Of a stretch of DNA of 64,000 nucleotides, positions 31,290 through 38,503 are shown one piece after another (position 1 is the first letter of the stretch; each line of letters opens with the position of its first letter). Position numbers and translations under genes: made by a program. The DNA comes from Bacteroidales bacterium H5 (lineage in GTDB: Bacteria; Bacteroidota; Bacteroidia; Bacteroidales; Muribaculaceae): contig DAAQ01000028.1 in assembly GCA_001701225.1 (NCBI GenBank), positions 124,001-188,000 on the forward strand, written 5' to 3'. The notes beneath the pieces are model-generated. The model was not told the DNA's origin and did no database searches. It saw nothing but the letters and a program-made list of their open reading frames with translations.

Positions 31290-33776
31290 TTATCTCACGG
31301 CAATCTTGTGTGCCTTATCCCCGGCCTTTACTACATATATTCCCGGCTCGAGCGTGGCGTCGGCCATCGGGCCGGTATAGAGCAGGGCTCCGGCCACCGA
31401 GTAGATCCGGACGTCGTCATCCGCATCGGCGGGAATGCTGTCGAGTCCCGACTCTTCGGTGATGTCGAAATTAAGATAGATATAGTCCCTGTCCTGAATC
31501 CAGTTGGCCGAATACGGTTCGAAATTCTCCCACGAAACGTAGCACCCTATGAGCATGGCGTTGGGGTTCTTGCACTCGAGATACCAGTGCCCGTCCTCTT
31601 CCCGGTTCACGGAGGCATAGTAGGCGGCATTATAGCCGTCGGCACTCTGCTTGCCGATATAATATGAGGGGTTCGCGCCCGAGAGGGTCTTGGCGAGGCC
31701 GGTGATGTCGATGCGGTCGCCCGGATGGAGTGCAGGGAGCTCTCCGACCCATTCGAGCTTGTCCTGGGCCTTGTCGACGGTATATGTCACTCCCACCTCG
31801 GTCGCGAACGGACGCGCCCCGCTGAAGCTTGCCGGTACCCATACGGTGTGCTGTCCGGCCTCGGCCTCGGCACCGCTCACGGTCACGGTCTGCGGCATCT
31901 CGGCCTCATATCCGGGCATCACGTTTGTCAGGGCTATTTCGTGAGCTGCGCCGTCGTATGTGAATGTGCCGGGGTTGACCTCGACCATCGGATGCAGGTC
32001 CATACCGCCGAAATTACGGCTGTATGCCTCCACATCGGGGACATAGAAGGCATATCTTGTCACGCCGCTCGACGATGGATAGATATATTTCTCGGCAGGA
32101 CGGGCCACGGCGATTATCACCGTCTCCAGCTTGTGGCAGTTGCTGAACGCGTTGGGAGGCAGCGTGTCGACGGATGCGGGTATGAAGAGGCTCGTGAGTT
32201 CGGGCATATTCTGGAGCGCATAGTATCCTATCTTCTCCAGGCCGTCGGGCAGTTCGATGCGGGGTGCAGCCCATTCATAGAAAGCATAGTCGGCGAGTTC
32301 CTTGACATTCTTGCCGATGTTGACCTGAGTCGCCGATTTGAGCCCGAGGGCCGGTATACGCTGCACGGCATCGCCGAAATTGACTGTGGTGACGCTTGTG
32401 ACGTAGTTTCCCATGGTGTTTGACATCTGGCAGTCGGCGACATTCCAGTTTACCGTGGTTATCTCGGGACACCCCGTGATGCTGTAGTATGCGTCGAATT
32501 TCTTGAGGCCCGAGCCGAATGTGATTGTCTTGAGCGACTTGCAGTTATAGCACAGATAGTTGGCTATCTCCTCCACTCCGTCGGGTATGACAAGCTCCTC
32601 AAGACCATTCATTCCATAGAATGCCTCTGTGTCGATGCGGCGCAGCGATGCAGGGAGCTGTAATCCCTTTATCTCGGTGCAATTCTTCAGAAAAGCGTCA
32701 TAGAGCCTCTCGACCTTGGGGCCGAAGGTGATTTTCTCGAGTCCGGGGATGAAGGGTGACATGGGCGAGTGTACGGCAAGACCGGGGGTGGAGTTGTTGA
32801 GCATCTCACAGTCGATGGCGTTCCATATCACCTCTTTCAGGTTCTCGCACTCGCCGATGGCATAGCGGTCCCAGTATCTCAGCGACTCGGGTACGGTGAG
32901 GCGCGTGATTCTCGGGTTCTTGTAGAGCGCGCACGACGAGATGCCCACCGTGCCCTCGCGTACCTCGAGCGTGAAGTCCTCGATGGTCGGAGGTGCGTTG
33001 TAGATGTAGAGGCATTTGTCGACATACACGGGGCCGAAATCCTGTTCGAGCAGCCATTGGGTGCCTGTGAAGCAGTCCTGTGCCACCAGCTCGATTGTTC
33101 CCGAGGTGCTGAATCCTACGCTGCCATAGCCTTTGAGCAGGCACGGTATGCGCTTGACGGTGGGGCCGAAATGGATATGTGACAGATTGTTGTTCTTGTA
33201 GAACAGGGTATAGTAGAAGTCCTGGCCCTCATAGTTGCCGCGCGTACAGTTCTCGGCGTTCCAATAGACCTGTTCAAGGTCGCATCCGTCAAATGTGTTG
33301 CGGGCTATGAGTGTGACATTGGCAGGGATAGTGACGCTCTTCATTTTCGAGCAGTTGGCAAAAACGTATCCCTCCGCAGGGTCATATCTCGAGCACTCGC
33401 GCCCTATCTCGGTGAGCGATTCGGGAAAGGTGATTGACTCGAGCGAGGTGCAATCGGCGAATGCGTGCTGCCCGATGGTGAGCAGTCCCTCGGGGAGCGA
33501 TACCGAGGTGACGCCGTGACACTGGTCGAAGGCGTAGTCGCCGAGGGCGGTGACTCCGGGGTTGACGATGACCTTCTGAATCTGTGTCTTGTAGTCCTCC
33601 CACGGCGTGGGATTACCCTGAGCGGCACAATAGTTATTCATTTTTCCCTCGCCGGAGATGGTGATAGTGTTGCCGTCGAGAGTCCATGTGACATGCTCGC
33701 CGCAATCACCGCTCTGGGCCCAGAGACCCATTGCTGTCATTGCCGACAGGATGCCGGACATTAAATACCGTTTCAT
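31290..33776 (-). CDS. Secreted BspA-like leucine-rich-repeat (LRR_5) protein
   Basis: This 828-residue protein has a signal peptide (cut near residue 20, LWA-QS). It has many LRR_5 units of about 23 residues ('VTSVSLPEGLLTIGQHAFAD', 'LESITFPESLTEIG') from about 65 to 600, then a beta-sandwich region. The C-terminal tail 'PGIYVVKAGDKAHKIAVR' matches those on other secreted proteins here. BspA-type repeats usually mediate binding to host or bacterial surfaces. Scattered 'VYWNAENC', 'VIWNAIDC' and 'VNWNVADC' insertions recur between repeats, a pattern that suggests a second repeat layer. No enzyme domain is visible. Confidence 0.85.
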   Translation of the reverse strand: MKRYLMSGILSAMTAMGLWAQSGDCGEHVTWTLDGNTITISGEGKMNNYCAAQGNPTPWEDYKTQIQKVIVNPGVTALGDYAFDQCHGVTSVSLPEGLLTIGQHAFADCTSLESITFPESLTEIGRECSRYDPAEGYVFANCSKMKSVTIPANVTLIARNTFDGCDLEQVYWNAENCTRGNYEGQDFYYTLFYKNNNLSHIHFGPTVKRIPCLLKGYGSVGFSTSGTIELVAQDCFTGTQWLLEQDFGPVYVDKCLYIYNAPPTIEDFTLEVREGTVGISSCALYKNPRITRLTVPESLRYWDRYAIGECENLKEVIWNAIDCEMLNNSTPGLAVHSPMSPFIPGLEKITFGPKVERLYDAFLKNCTEIKGLQLPASLRRIDTEAFYGMNGLEELVIPDGVEEIANYLCYNCKSLKTITFGSGLKKFDAYYSITGCPEITTVNWNVADCQMSNTMGNYVTSVTTVNFGDAVQRIPALGLKSATQVNIGKNVKELADYAFYEWAAPRIELPDGLEKIGYYALQNMPELTSLFIPASVDTLPPNAFSNCHKLETVIIAVARPAEKYIYPSSSGVTRYAFYVPDVEAYSRNFGGMDLHPMVEVNPGTFTYDGAAHEIALTNVMPGYEAEMPQTVTVSGAEAEAGQHTVWVPASFSGARPFATEVGVTYTVDKAQDKLEWVGELPALHPGDRIDITGLAKTLSGANPSYYIGKQSADGYNAAYYASVNREEDGHWYLECKNPNAMLIGCYVSWENFEPYSANWIQDRDYIYLNFDITEESGLDSIPADADDDVRIYSVAGALLYTGPMADATLEPGIYVVKAGDKAHKIAVR

Positions 33777-33853
33777 TGGATTTGTGTGTGTGAATTATGT
33801 TTTGAATGGAGTATGATTGAGGTGTGTGCGGATTCATGCCATGAATCCTGATG

Positions 33854-33871
33854 CAAATATAGACAAATATA
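33854..33871 (-). promoter_or_regulatory. Promoter boxes of the BspA-like gene
   Basis: Two minus-strand TATATTTG boxes lie at 33861-33854 and 33871-33864, exactly 10 bp apart. Either would give a leader of roughly 75-85 nt. Confidence 0.5.
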
Positions 33872-33966
33872 TTTCCTGAACCAAATAAAAAATCATGGCC
33901 TAAACCCTTGGCAATTCGGAGAAACAGGGTGATGTTTGATGGTTTTTTCGGATTTTTTACGTTTTA

Positions 33967-34195
33967 TTTGGAAAATATGGGCAAAAAACATATCTTTGTA
34001 GCGACCAAACATAAGAATACGTTATTTGTTTTATTATTATTCCCTGACGTAAAAACCGGCTTCATAGGAAGCCACAGCGAGTTTTAGATAGATTGACATA
34101 AAGACATATAGGTTCCGCAGCACATTCGGGGCCTCATAGGATTTACGCAAACTTAACGTAAAAAGGCGCTTCCGCATTGCGGAAGCGCTGTTTTT
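33967..34195 (+). ncRNA. Promoter-driven small RNA, about 190 nt
   Basis: A near-ideal promoter (TTTG/TTG ending at 33970, 20-bp spacer, TATCTTTG at 33991-33998) is followed by about 165 nt without an open frame and then a strong terminator (34166-34195). Internal pairing is coherent: TACGTTA (34018-34024) with TAACGTA (34154-34160), and CGTAAA (34048-34053) with TTTACG (34142-34147) nest outside two hairpins. One hairpin is GGCTTC-ATAG-GAAGCC (34058-34073); the other is GGTTCCG/CGGGGCC with G-U pairs (34111-34133). The predicted RNA starts near 34002. The family is not recognised; a 6S-type or other Bacteroidales RNA is possible. Confidence 0.7.
34166..34195 (+). terminator. Terminator of the small RNA
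   Basis: GCGCTTCCGC-ATT-GCGGAAGCGC (34166-34188) is followed by TGTTTTTG. Confidence 0.9.
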
Positions 34196-34196
34196 G

Positions 34197-34348
34197 TTCA
34201 GGGCTATCGGGATAGGGTGATAGGTATTAGGTCAAGAAGGGGTATTAGGTCAAATAGGTCTGATAGGACTGATAGGACTGATGGGACAGATATATGCCGC
34301 CGCATATATCCTATTGCCCTTAACCTTTAACCTTTAACCTATAACCCC
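34197..34348. repeat. Low-complexity spacer
   Basis: Short direct repeats of CTGATAGGA (about 34258-34285), GGTATTAGGTCAA (twice, near 34225-34255) and CCTTTAA units (34318-34340) fill the region before the DUF3298 gene stop. No gene was found. The AACCTTTAAC-type units resemble those near 50660. Confidence 0.6.
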
Positions 34349-35203
34349 TTAGAACTGGTCCGCGAATAGGCTCTTGACCTGTGGGGTGAGGAGTGAGTCG
34401 ACCTCGTAGGGATAGACGGTGACGTCGACCGGGCCCATGGCATAGGGGGCGATGTCGTATGGATTATAGTGGAATACCAGTGCACCTCCGGCTATGTATG
34501 GCTGTCCGGGATAGGTGAGCTGTGAACTGAATATTCCGGCATTGTCGAGCCTGGATACGCTGGTGCCGAGCTGTCGCGCCAGTGCTTCCCTGATTATGTC
34601 GACAATCTTGTCGGTGCTCCCCGTGACGAACATGTTCCCCATGTCAAGCACCTTGGCCGAGCGTAGGTCGTAGGTGAAGGGGTGTGAGGCCGTGAAGGGG
34701 TGGGCACCTCCGAGATAGGATGACGATGACACCTCGTAGGTGACCATATCCTCGTTGAGCTCGGTTATCGAGGCGGTGACGTTGCTGAACCACGAGCGCA
34801 TCTCGTCTTGCGACTGTGGCACAGAGTCTACAGCCACCACCTTGTCGCCTGGAGCCAGGCTGTCGACCATGGATGTGTTGGCCATATAGGCCAGTATGGC
34901 CGGATTGATGCCCTGTGTGGTGTCGGCATAGCAGTAACGCATCAGCGAGTCCTGCAGCACCTTGATGTCGGCATCGCCGATCTTCTCGGGCCAGTGTATC
35001 GAGGTCGAGATGTCGAGGTATGCCGAGTCTCCGCCGAAGACTACGAGGTAGTTGCGCTCAGAGCTCTTGATGGACTGGTTTACCGCAAACTCCGAGATTT
35101 TGATGTCACCGCTTCCGGTGTCGTTGCTGCCGCTCTTGCCGCATGAGGTCACGAGCATCGCGATTGCCGCCGTACAGATGGCGGCCAGAAATTGATTTTT
35201 CAT
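34349..35203 (-). CDS. DUF3298 (RsiV-like) lipoprotein
   Basis: The 284-residue protein starts with a lipoprotein signal ending MLVTSC (Cys21). The frame is open 73 codons upstream, but only ATG 35203 yields the lipobox. The C-terminal half has the DUF3298 signature 'YLGGAHPFTASHPFTYDL' and later 'LTYPGQPYIAGGALVFHYNP', 'DIAPYAMGPVDVTVYPYEV'. These fit RsiV-like periplasmic domains that in Firmicutes bind lysozyme. It has no anti-sigma domain, so it is a membrane-anchored sensor or lysozyme-binding-type lipoprotein of uncertain role. It is a single gene. Confidence 0.8.
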   Translation of the reverse strand: MKNQFLAAICTAAIAMLVTSCGKSGSNDTGSGDIKISEFAVNQSIKSSERNYLVVFGGDSAYLDISTSIHWPEKIGDADIKVLQDSLMRYCYADTTQGINPAILAYMANTSMVDSLAPGDKVVAVDSVPQSQDEMRSWFSNVTASITELNEDMVTYEVSSSSYLGGAHPFTASHPFTYDLRSAKVLDMGNMFVTGSTDKIVDIIREALARQLGTSVSRLDNAGIFSSQLTYPGQPYIAGGALVFHYNPYDIAPYAMGPVDVTVYPYEVDSLLTPQVKSLFADQF

Positions 35204-35463
35204 AATGGTTATCGGAAAAACGGGTGCAAAATTGAGAAAAAACTTTGAGACCGACAAAAATATTTTTCGGCCAGGGCAGAGGTGCTGACGCTTCGGGCTG
35301 TCTGATGTAACAACATCATGCCGGGCACCGGTGTTGGTAGTCAGATGGTTAAAGAAACTGAAAAACTGACCAAAAATGGTGCCGTAGGGATGAAAATATG
35401 TGAAAACCGGCTTCGTTAACATCTTTATACGTTAAAAAGTTTACAGAGAAAAGAAAAATTTAT
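35204..35463. other. Spacer upstream of the lipoprotein and acpP
   Basis: No gene is convincing here. The reading frame of the DUF3298 gene continues upstream, but only as non-homologous sequence. A GC-rich patch lies at about 35270-35340, and the rest is AT-rich. Confidence 0.5.
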
Positions 35464-35471
35464 TAACTTTG
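35464..35471 (+). promoter_or_regulatory. -7 box of the acpP-fabF promoter
   Basis: TAACTTTG is followed by a leader of about 88 nt, longer than most here. A TTTAC near 35440 is a weak -33 candidate. The leader has a GC-rich imperfect hairpin (CCTCCGGCGATGCCG, about 35492-35506). Confidence 0.6.
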
Positions 35472-35562
35472 CAGCGCAAAAAATCGGCTGACCCTCCGGC
35501 GATGCCGTAGATTGCATTTTCCTAAACATCGAATATACTAATTCAAAACTCTTTTAACTACT

Positions 35563-35799
35563 ATGTCTGAAATCGCATCACGTGTAAAGTCTATCATCGT
35601 TGATAAGCTGGGTGTTGACGAAAACGAAGTTACCGACACCGCAGAATTCACCAAGGATCTTGGCGCTGACAGCCTCGACACCGTAGAGCTCATCATGGAG
35701 TTCGAGAGGGAATTTGGCATCACCATCCCCGATGAGAAGGCCGAGGGCATCCGTACCGTACAGGACGCCATCGACTACATCGAGGCTTCGCAGAAGTAA
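35563..35799 (+). CDS. acpP: Acyl carrier protein
   Basis: The 78-residue acidic protein carries growing fatty-acyl chains on 4'-phosphopantetheine. The attachment motif is 'GADSLDTVELIM' with Ser37 as the modified residue. The length and composition are standard. It is followed by fabF, the usual arrangement, with a bulged hairpin and short spacer between them that may tune relative expression. Confidence 0.98.
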   Translation: MSEIASRVKSIIVDKLGVDENEVTDTAEFTKDLGADSLDTVELIMEFEREFGITIPDEKAEGIRTVQDAIDYIEASQK

Positions 35800-35871
35800 T
35801 CAGGCCGGATTGCCGTCGCCGCAGGGCTGCCGCTGTTTGCCATAACCACCAGCCCCGGCCGGAACCCCCTA

Positions 35872-35906
35872 AAGGCTCCACACGCCTCTAAGCGCGGTGG
35901 GGCCTT
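35872..35906 (+). terminator. Bulged hairpin between acpP and fabF
   Basis: AAGGCTCCAC-A-CGC (35872-35885) pairs with GCG-CGGTGGGGCCTT (about 35894-35906, with a one-base bulge and one G-U pair) and is followed by ATTTC. It could attenuate transcription so that acpP is made in excess. Confidence 0.55.
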
Positions 35907-35975
35907 ATTTCGGTATAGCCCATTTCCGTTAATCTCAATCCATCAAACACTACACACCCCACTGACTACACATAT

Positions 35976-37244
35976 ATGGAACTGAAAAGAGTAGTAGTGA
36001 CCGGGCTTGGTGCCCTCACCCCCATAGGCAACGACGTTGAGACCACATGGCTCAATGCCGTCGCCGGCAAGAGCGGTGCCGCCCCCATCACCCACTTTGA
36101 CGCCTCGAAGTTCAAGACTCAGTTTGCCTGCGAGGTAAAGGATTTCAACCCCAACGACCACTTTGACCGCAAGAAGCTGCGCCAGCTCGACCTGTATGCG
36201 CAGTATGCGATGGTGGCAGCCCGTCAGGCCGTTGCCGACTCTGACATTCTTGAGGCTCCCAACCTCGACAAGGACCGCGTGGGCGTCATCGTGGCAGCCG
36301 GCATCGGCGGCCTCCACACCTTCGAGGAAGAGGCCGGATACTATGCCGTCAACGGTGCCGAGCAGGGCCCCAAATACAACCCCTTCTTCATCCCCAAGAT
36401 GATTGCCGACATCGCGTCGGGCCACATCTCGATGGACTATGCCTTCCATGGCCCCAACTATGGTGTGGTATCGGCCTGCGCATCGTCCAACAACGCCATC
36501 ATAGACGCTTTCAACCTCATCCGTCTCGGCAAGGCCGACGTCATGGTGACAGGTGGCGCCGAGGCCGCCATCTATCCCGCAGGTGTGGGCGGCTTCAACT
36601 CGATGCACGCCCTGTCGACCCGCAACGACTCGCCCGAGACCGCATCGCGCCCCTTCAGCAAGTCGCGTGACGGATTCGTGATGGGCGAGGGCTCGGTTGT
36701 CCTCATCCTCGAGGAGCTCGAGCATGCCAAGGCTCGCGGCGCCAAGATCTATGCCGAGGTTGCAGGCGGCGGCATGAGCGCCGACGCTTACCACCTCACT
36801 GCCACACATCCCGACGGCCTCGGAGCAAAGCTCTCGATGAAGAATGCCCTCGAGGATGCCGGCATGACCCCCGACGACATCGACTATATCAACGTACACG
36901 GCACATCGACCCCCGTGGGTGACATCTCTGAGGTCAAGGCCATCGTCGAGCTCTTCGGCCCCGCCGCACACAAGCTCAACATCAGCTCGACCAAGTCGAT
37001 GACCGGCCACCTGCTGGGTGCCACCGGCGCGCTCGAGGCCATGTTCTCGGTTCTCGCCTGCAAGAACGACATCGTTCCCCCCACAATCAACCACGAGGAG
37101 GGCGACGACGATGAGAACATCGACTATACCCTCAATTTCACCTTCAATAAGGCTCAGAACCGTCCCGTACGCGCAGCCCTGTCGAACTCGTTCGGTTTCG
37201 GCGGCCACAACGCCACCGTCATCGTCAAGAAATACGAGGAATAA
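35976..37244 (+). CDS. fabF: 3-oxoacyl-ACP synthase II
   Basis: FabF condenses malonyl-ACP with acyl-ACP in fatty-acid elongation. The 422-residue protein keeps the Cys-His-His triad: Cys168 (VVSACASSNN), His308 (INVHGTSTP) and His345 (MTGHLLGATG). The family frame motifs 'GLGALTPIGNDVETTW' and 'SFGFGGHN' are present. It follows acpP by 176 nt and ends at a strong terminator. Family assignment is firm; KASII is preferred over KASI on length and motifs. Confidence 0.96.
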   Translation: MELKRVVVTGLGALTPIGNDVETTWLNAVAGKSGAAPITHFDASKFKTQFACEVKDFNPNDHFDRKKLRQLDLYAQYAMVAARQAVADSDILEAPNLDKDRVGVIVAAGIGGLHTFEEEAGYYAVNGAEQGPKYNPFFIPKMIADIASGHISMDYAFHGPNYGVVSACASSNNAIIDAFNLIRLGKADVMVTGGAEAAIYPAGVGGFNSMHALSTRNDSPETASRPFSKSRDGFVMGEGSVVLILEELEHAKARGAKIYAEVAGGGMSADAYHLTATHPDGLGAKLSMKNALEDAGMTPDDIDYINVHGTSTPVGDISEVKAIVELFGPAAHKLNISSTKSMTGHLLGATGALEAMFSVLACKNDIVPPTINHEEGDDDENIDYTLNFTFNKAQNRPVRAALSNSFGFGGHNATVIVKKYEE

Positions 37245-37277
37245 TCCCGGCATCAGTCTTATACTACCGATAATATC

Positions 37278-37319
37278 CCGTCCCCGGCATCCCGACCGAT
37301 GCCGGGGACGGCTTTTTTT
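37278..37319 (+). terminator. Strong terminator after fabF
   Basis: A 14-bp stem (CCGTCCCCGGCATC at 37278-37291 with 37298-37311) has a 6-nt loop and a CTTTTTTT run. Confidence 0.93.
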
Positions 37320-37385
37320 GTGGCCAAACTTTGGGCTCGGGAGGATGTTATATACATATACACCCTATAACATACTCCTCACGTC

Positions 37386-38447
37386 ATGAACCCCGCTGCG
37401 TCACAACCCTCACGTCCCTCTCATGGCCTTCTCGACCGCATCGAGAAGGTGTTGCGCTATCTCTTCCCCGTGGCGGTGACTGTCGGGCTGGTGGCGTGGA
37501 TGTTCACAAAGGTCGATTTCCACAAGATGATGCACGTCATCCGCGACGGATGCGATTTCTGGTGGATAGCGGCCATGATGCTGCTCACCACCATGTCGAG
37601 GATGATACGCGGCATACGCTGGGGCATACAGTTGCGCGCAGCCGGGGTGCCGCGCATGACTGTGACTGCAGAGAGTGTGTCGATTTTCGGAGCCTACGCC
37701 CTCAACCTGCTCTTCCCCTGGCTCGGTGAGGCATGGCGCTGCCTGTATGTGACGAAATGGGAGAACGTGAAGCTCTCGACAGTCGTAGGCACGGATTTCG
37801 GCGACCGTCTCTCCGACGGTGTGGTCATCGGGCTGCTCATAGTGTTTGCCTTCGTGGTGGCGCGGGGGCCCCTCGACAGCTTCCTGGCACGCTATGCCAT
37901 AGGCAAGGATGTGGTCGAGTTCACCGACAACCCATGGATGTGGGGGTGTCTCGCCATTCTGCTCGGGCTTCTGTGGGCCGCTTACCTCGCCATCAGGCGC
38001 ACGCGATACATGGCCGACATCGACCGTGTGGTGATTAATATGTGGGAGGGCTTCAAGGTCCTCTTCACCATGCGGGGCCGCGGCCTCTATGTGGTGCTGA
38101 CCTTGGCCATCTGGGTATGCTATTTTCTCGAGACCTATCTGTGCTTTTATGCATTTCCATTCACGCGGCGCCTCATCAGCGACCCCGGCACGGTCTATGG
38201 CCTGTTGCCCGGGCTCGTGGCCTTCGTGTTCGGCTCGTGCAGCATGGGTGTCCCGTCCAACGGCGGCCTCGGTCCGTGGAACATCGCCATCATGTTTGCC
38301 CTCTCGCTCTACGGCATTCCCCAGACCGAAGGCGCCGCGTTCTCGATGGTCGTCTGGACCTGCCAGAACCTCATGCAGGTAGCCCTCGGCATCTTCGCGG
38401 CCATCTACGTCACCACCCAGCGCAAGAAAAGAAAACAGGCCCGGTGA
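37386..38447 (+). CDS. YbhN/UPF0104 (flippase-like, LPG synthase TM-type) membrane protein
   Basis: This 353-residue protein has about eight transmembrane helices. It shows the family motifs 'MLLTTMSRMIRGIRWGIQLRA', 'GAYALNLLFPWLGEAWRCLY' and 'VGTDFGDRLSDGV'. Also present are 'GLLPGLVAFVFGSCSMGVPS' with 'NGGLGPWNIAIMFAL'. The family (AglD/YbhN, related to the flippase domain of lysyl-phosphatidylglycerol synthase) is thought to move lipids or lipid-linked precursors across the membrane. It lacks the soluble transferase domain of MprF. Substrate is not known. It stands alone after the fabF terminator. Confidence 0.82.
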   Translation: MNPAASQPSRPSHGLLDRIEKVLRYLFPVAVTVGLVAWMFTKVDFHKMMHVIRDGCDFWWIAAMMLLTTMSRMIRGIRWGIQLRAAGVPRMTVTAESVSIFGAYALNLLFPWLGEAWRCLYVTKWENVKLSTVVGTDFGDRLSDGVVIGLLIVFAFVVARGPLDSFLARYAIGKDVVEFTDNPWMWGCLAILLGLLWAAYLAIRRTRYMADIDRVVINMWEGFKVLFTMRGRGLYVVLTLAIWVCYFLETYLCFYAFPFTRRLISDPGTVYGLLPGLVAFVFGSCSMGVPSNGGLGPWNIAIMFALSLYGIPQTEGAAFSMVVWTCQNLMQVALGIFAAIYVTTQRKKRKQAR

Positions 38448-38503
38448 AAGTATGGGTTTTCTGATTGAATCAGTTCAAATGCTTGATTCGGGAACCGCTT
38501 CGA

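Noticed and set aside
35464..35562. Riboswitch in the acpP leader
   Set aside because: The roughly 88-nt leader has only a short imperfect hairpin and no pattern of a known ligand-binding class.
35943..37253. 436-codon open frame antisense to fabF
   Set aside because: FabF catalytic residues are all present on the plus strand; this is a shadow of regular codon bias.
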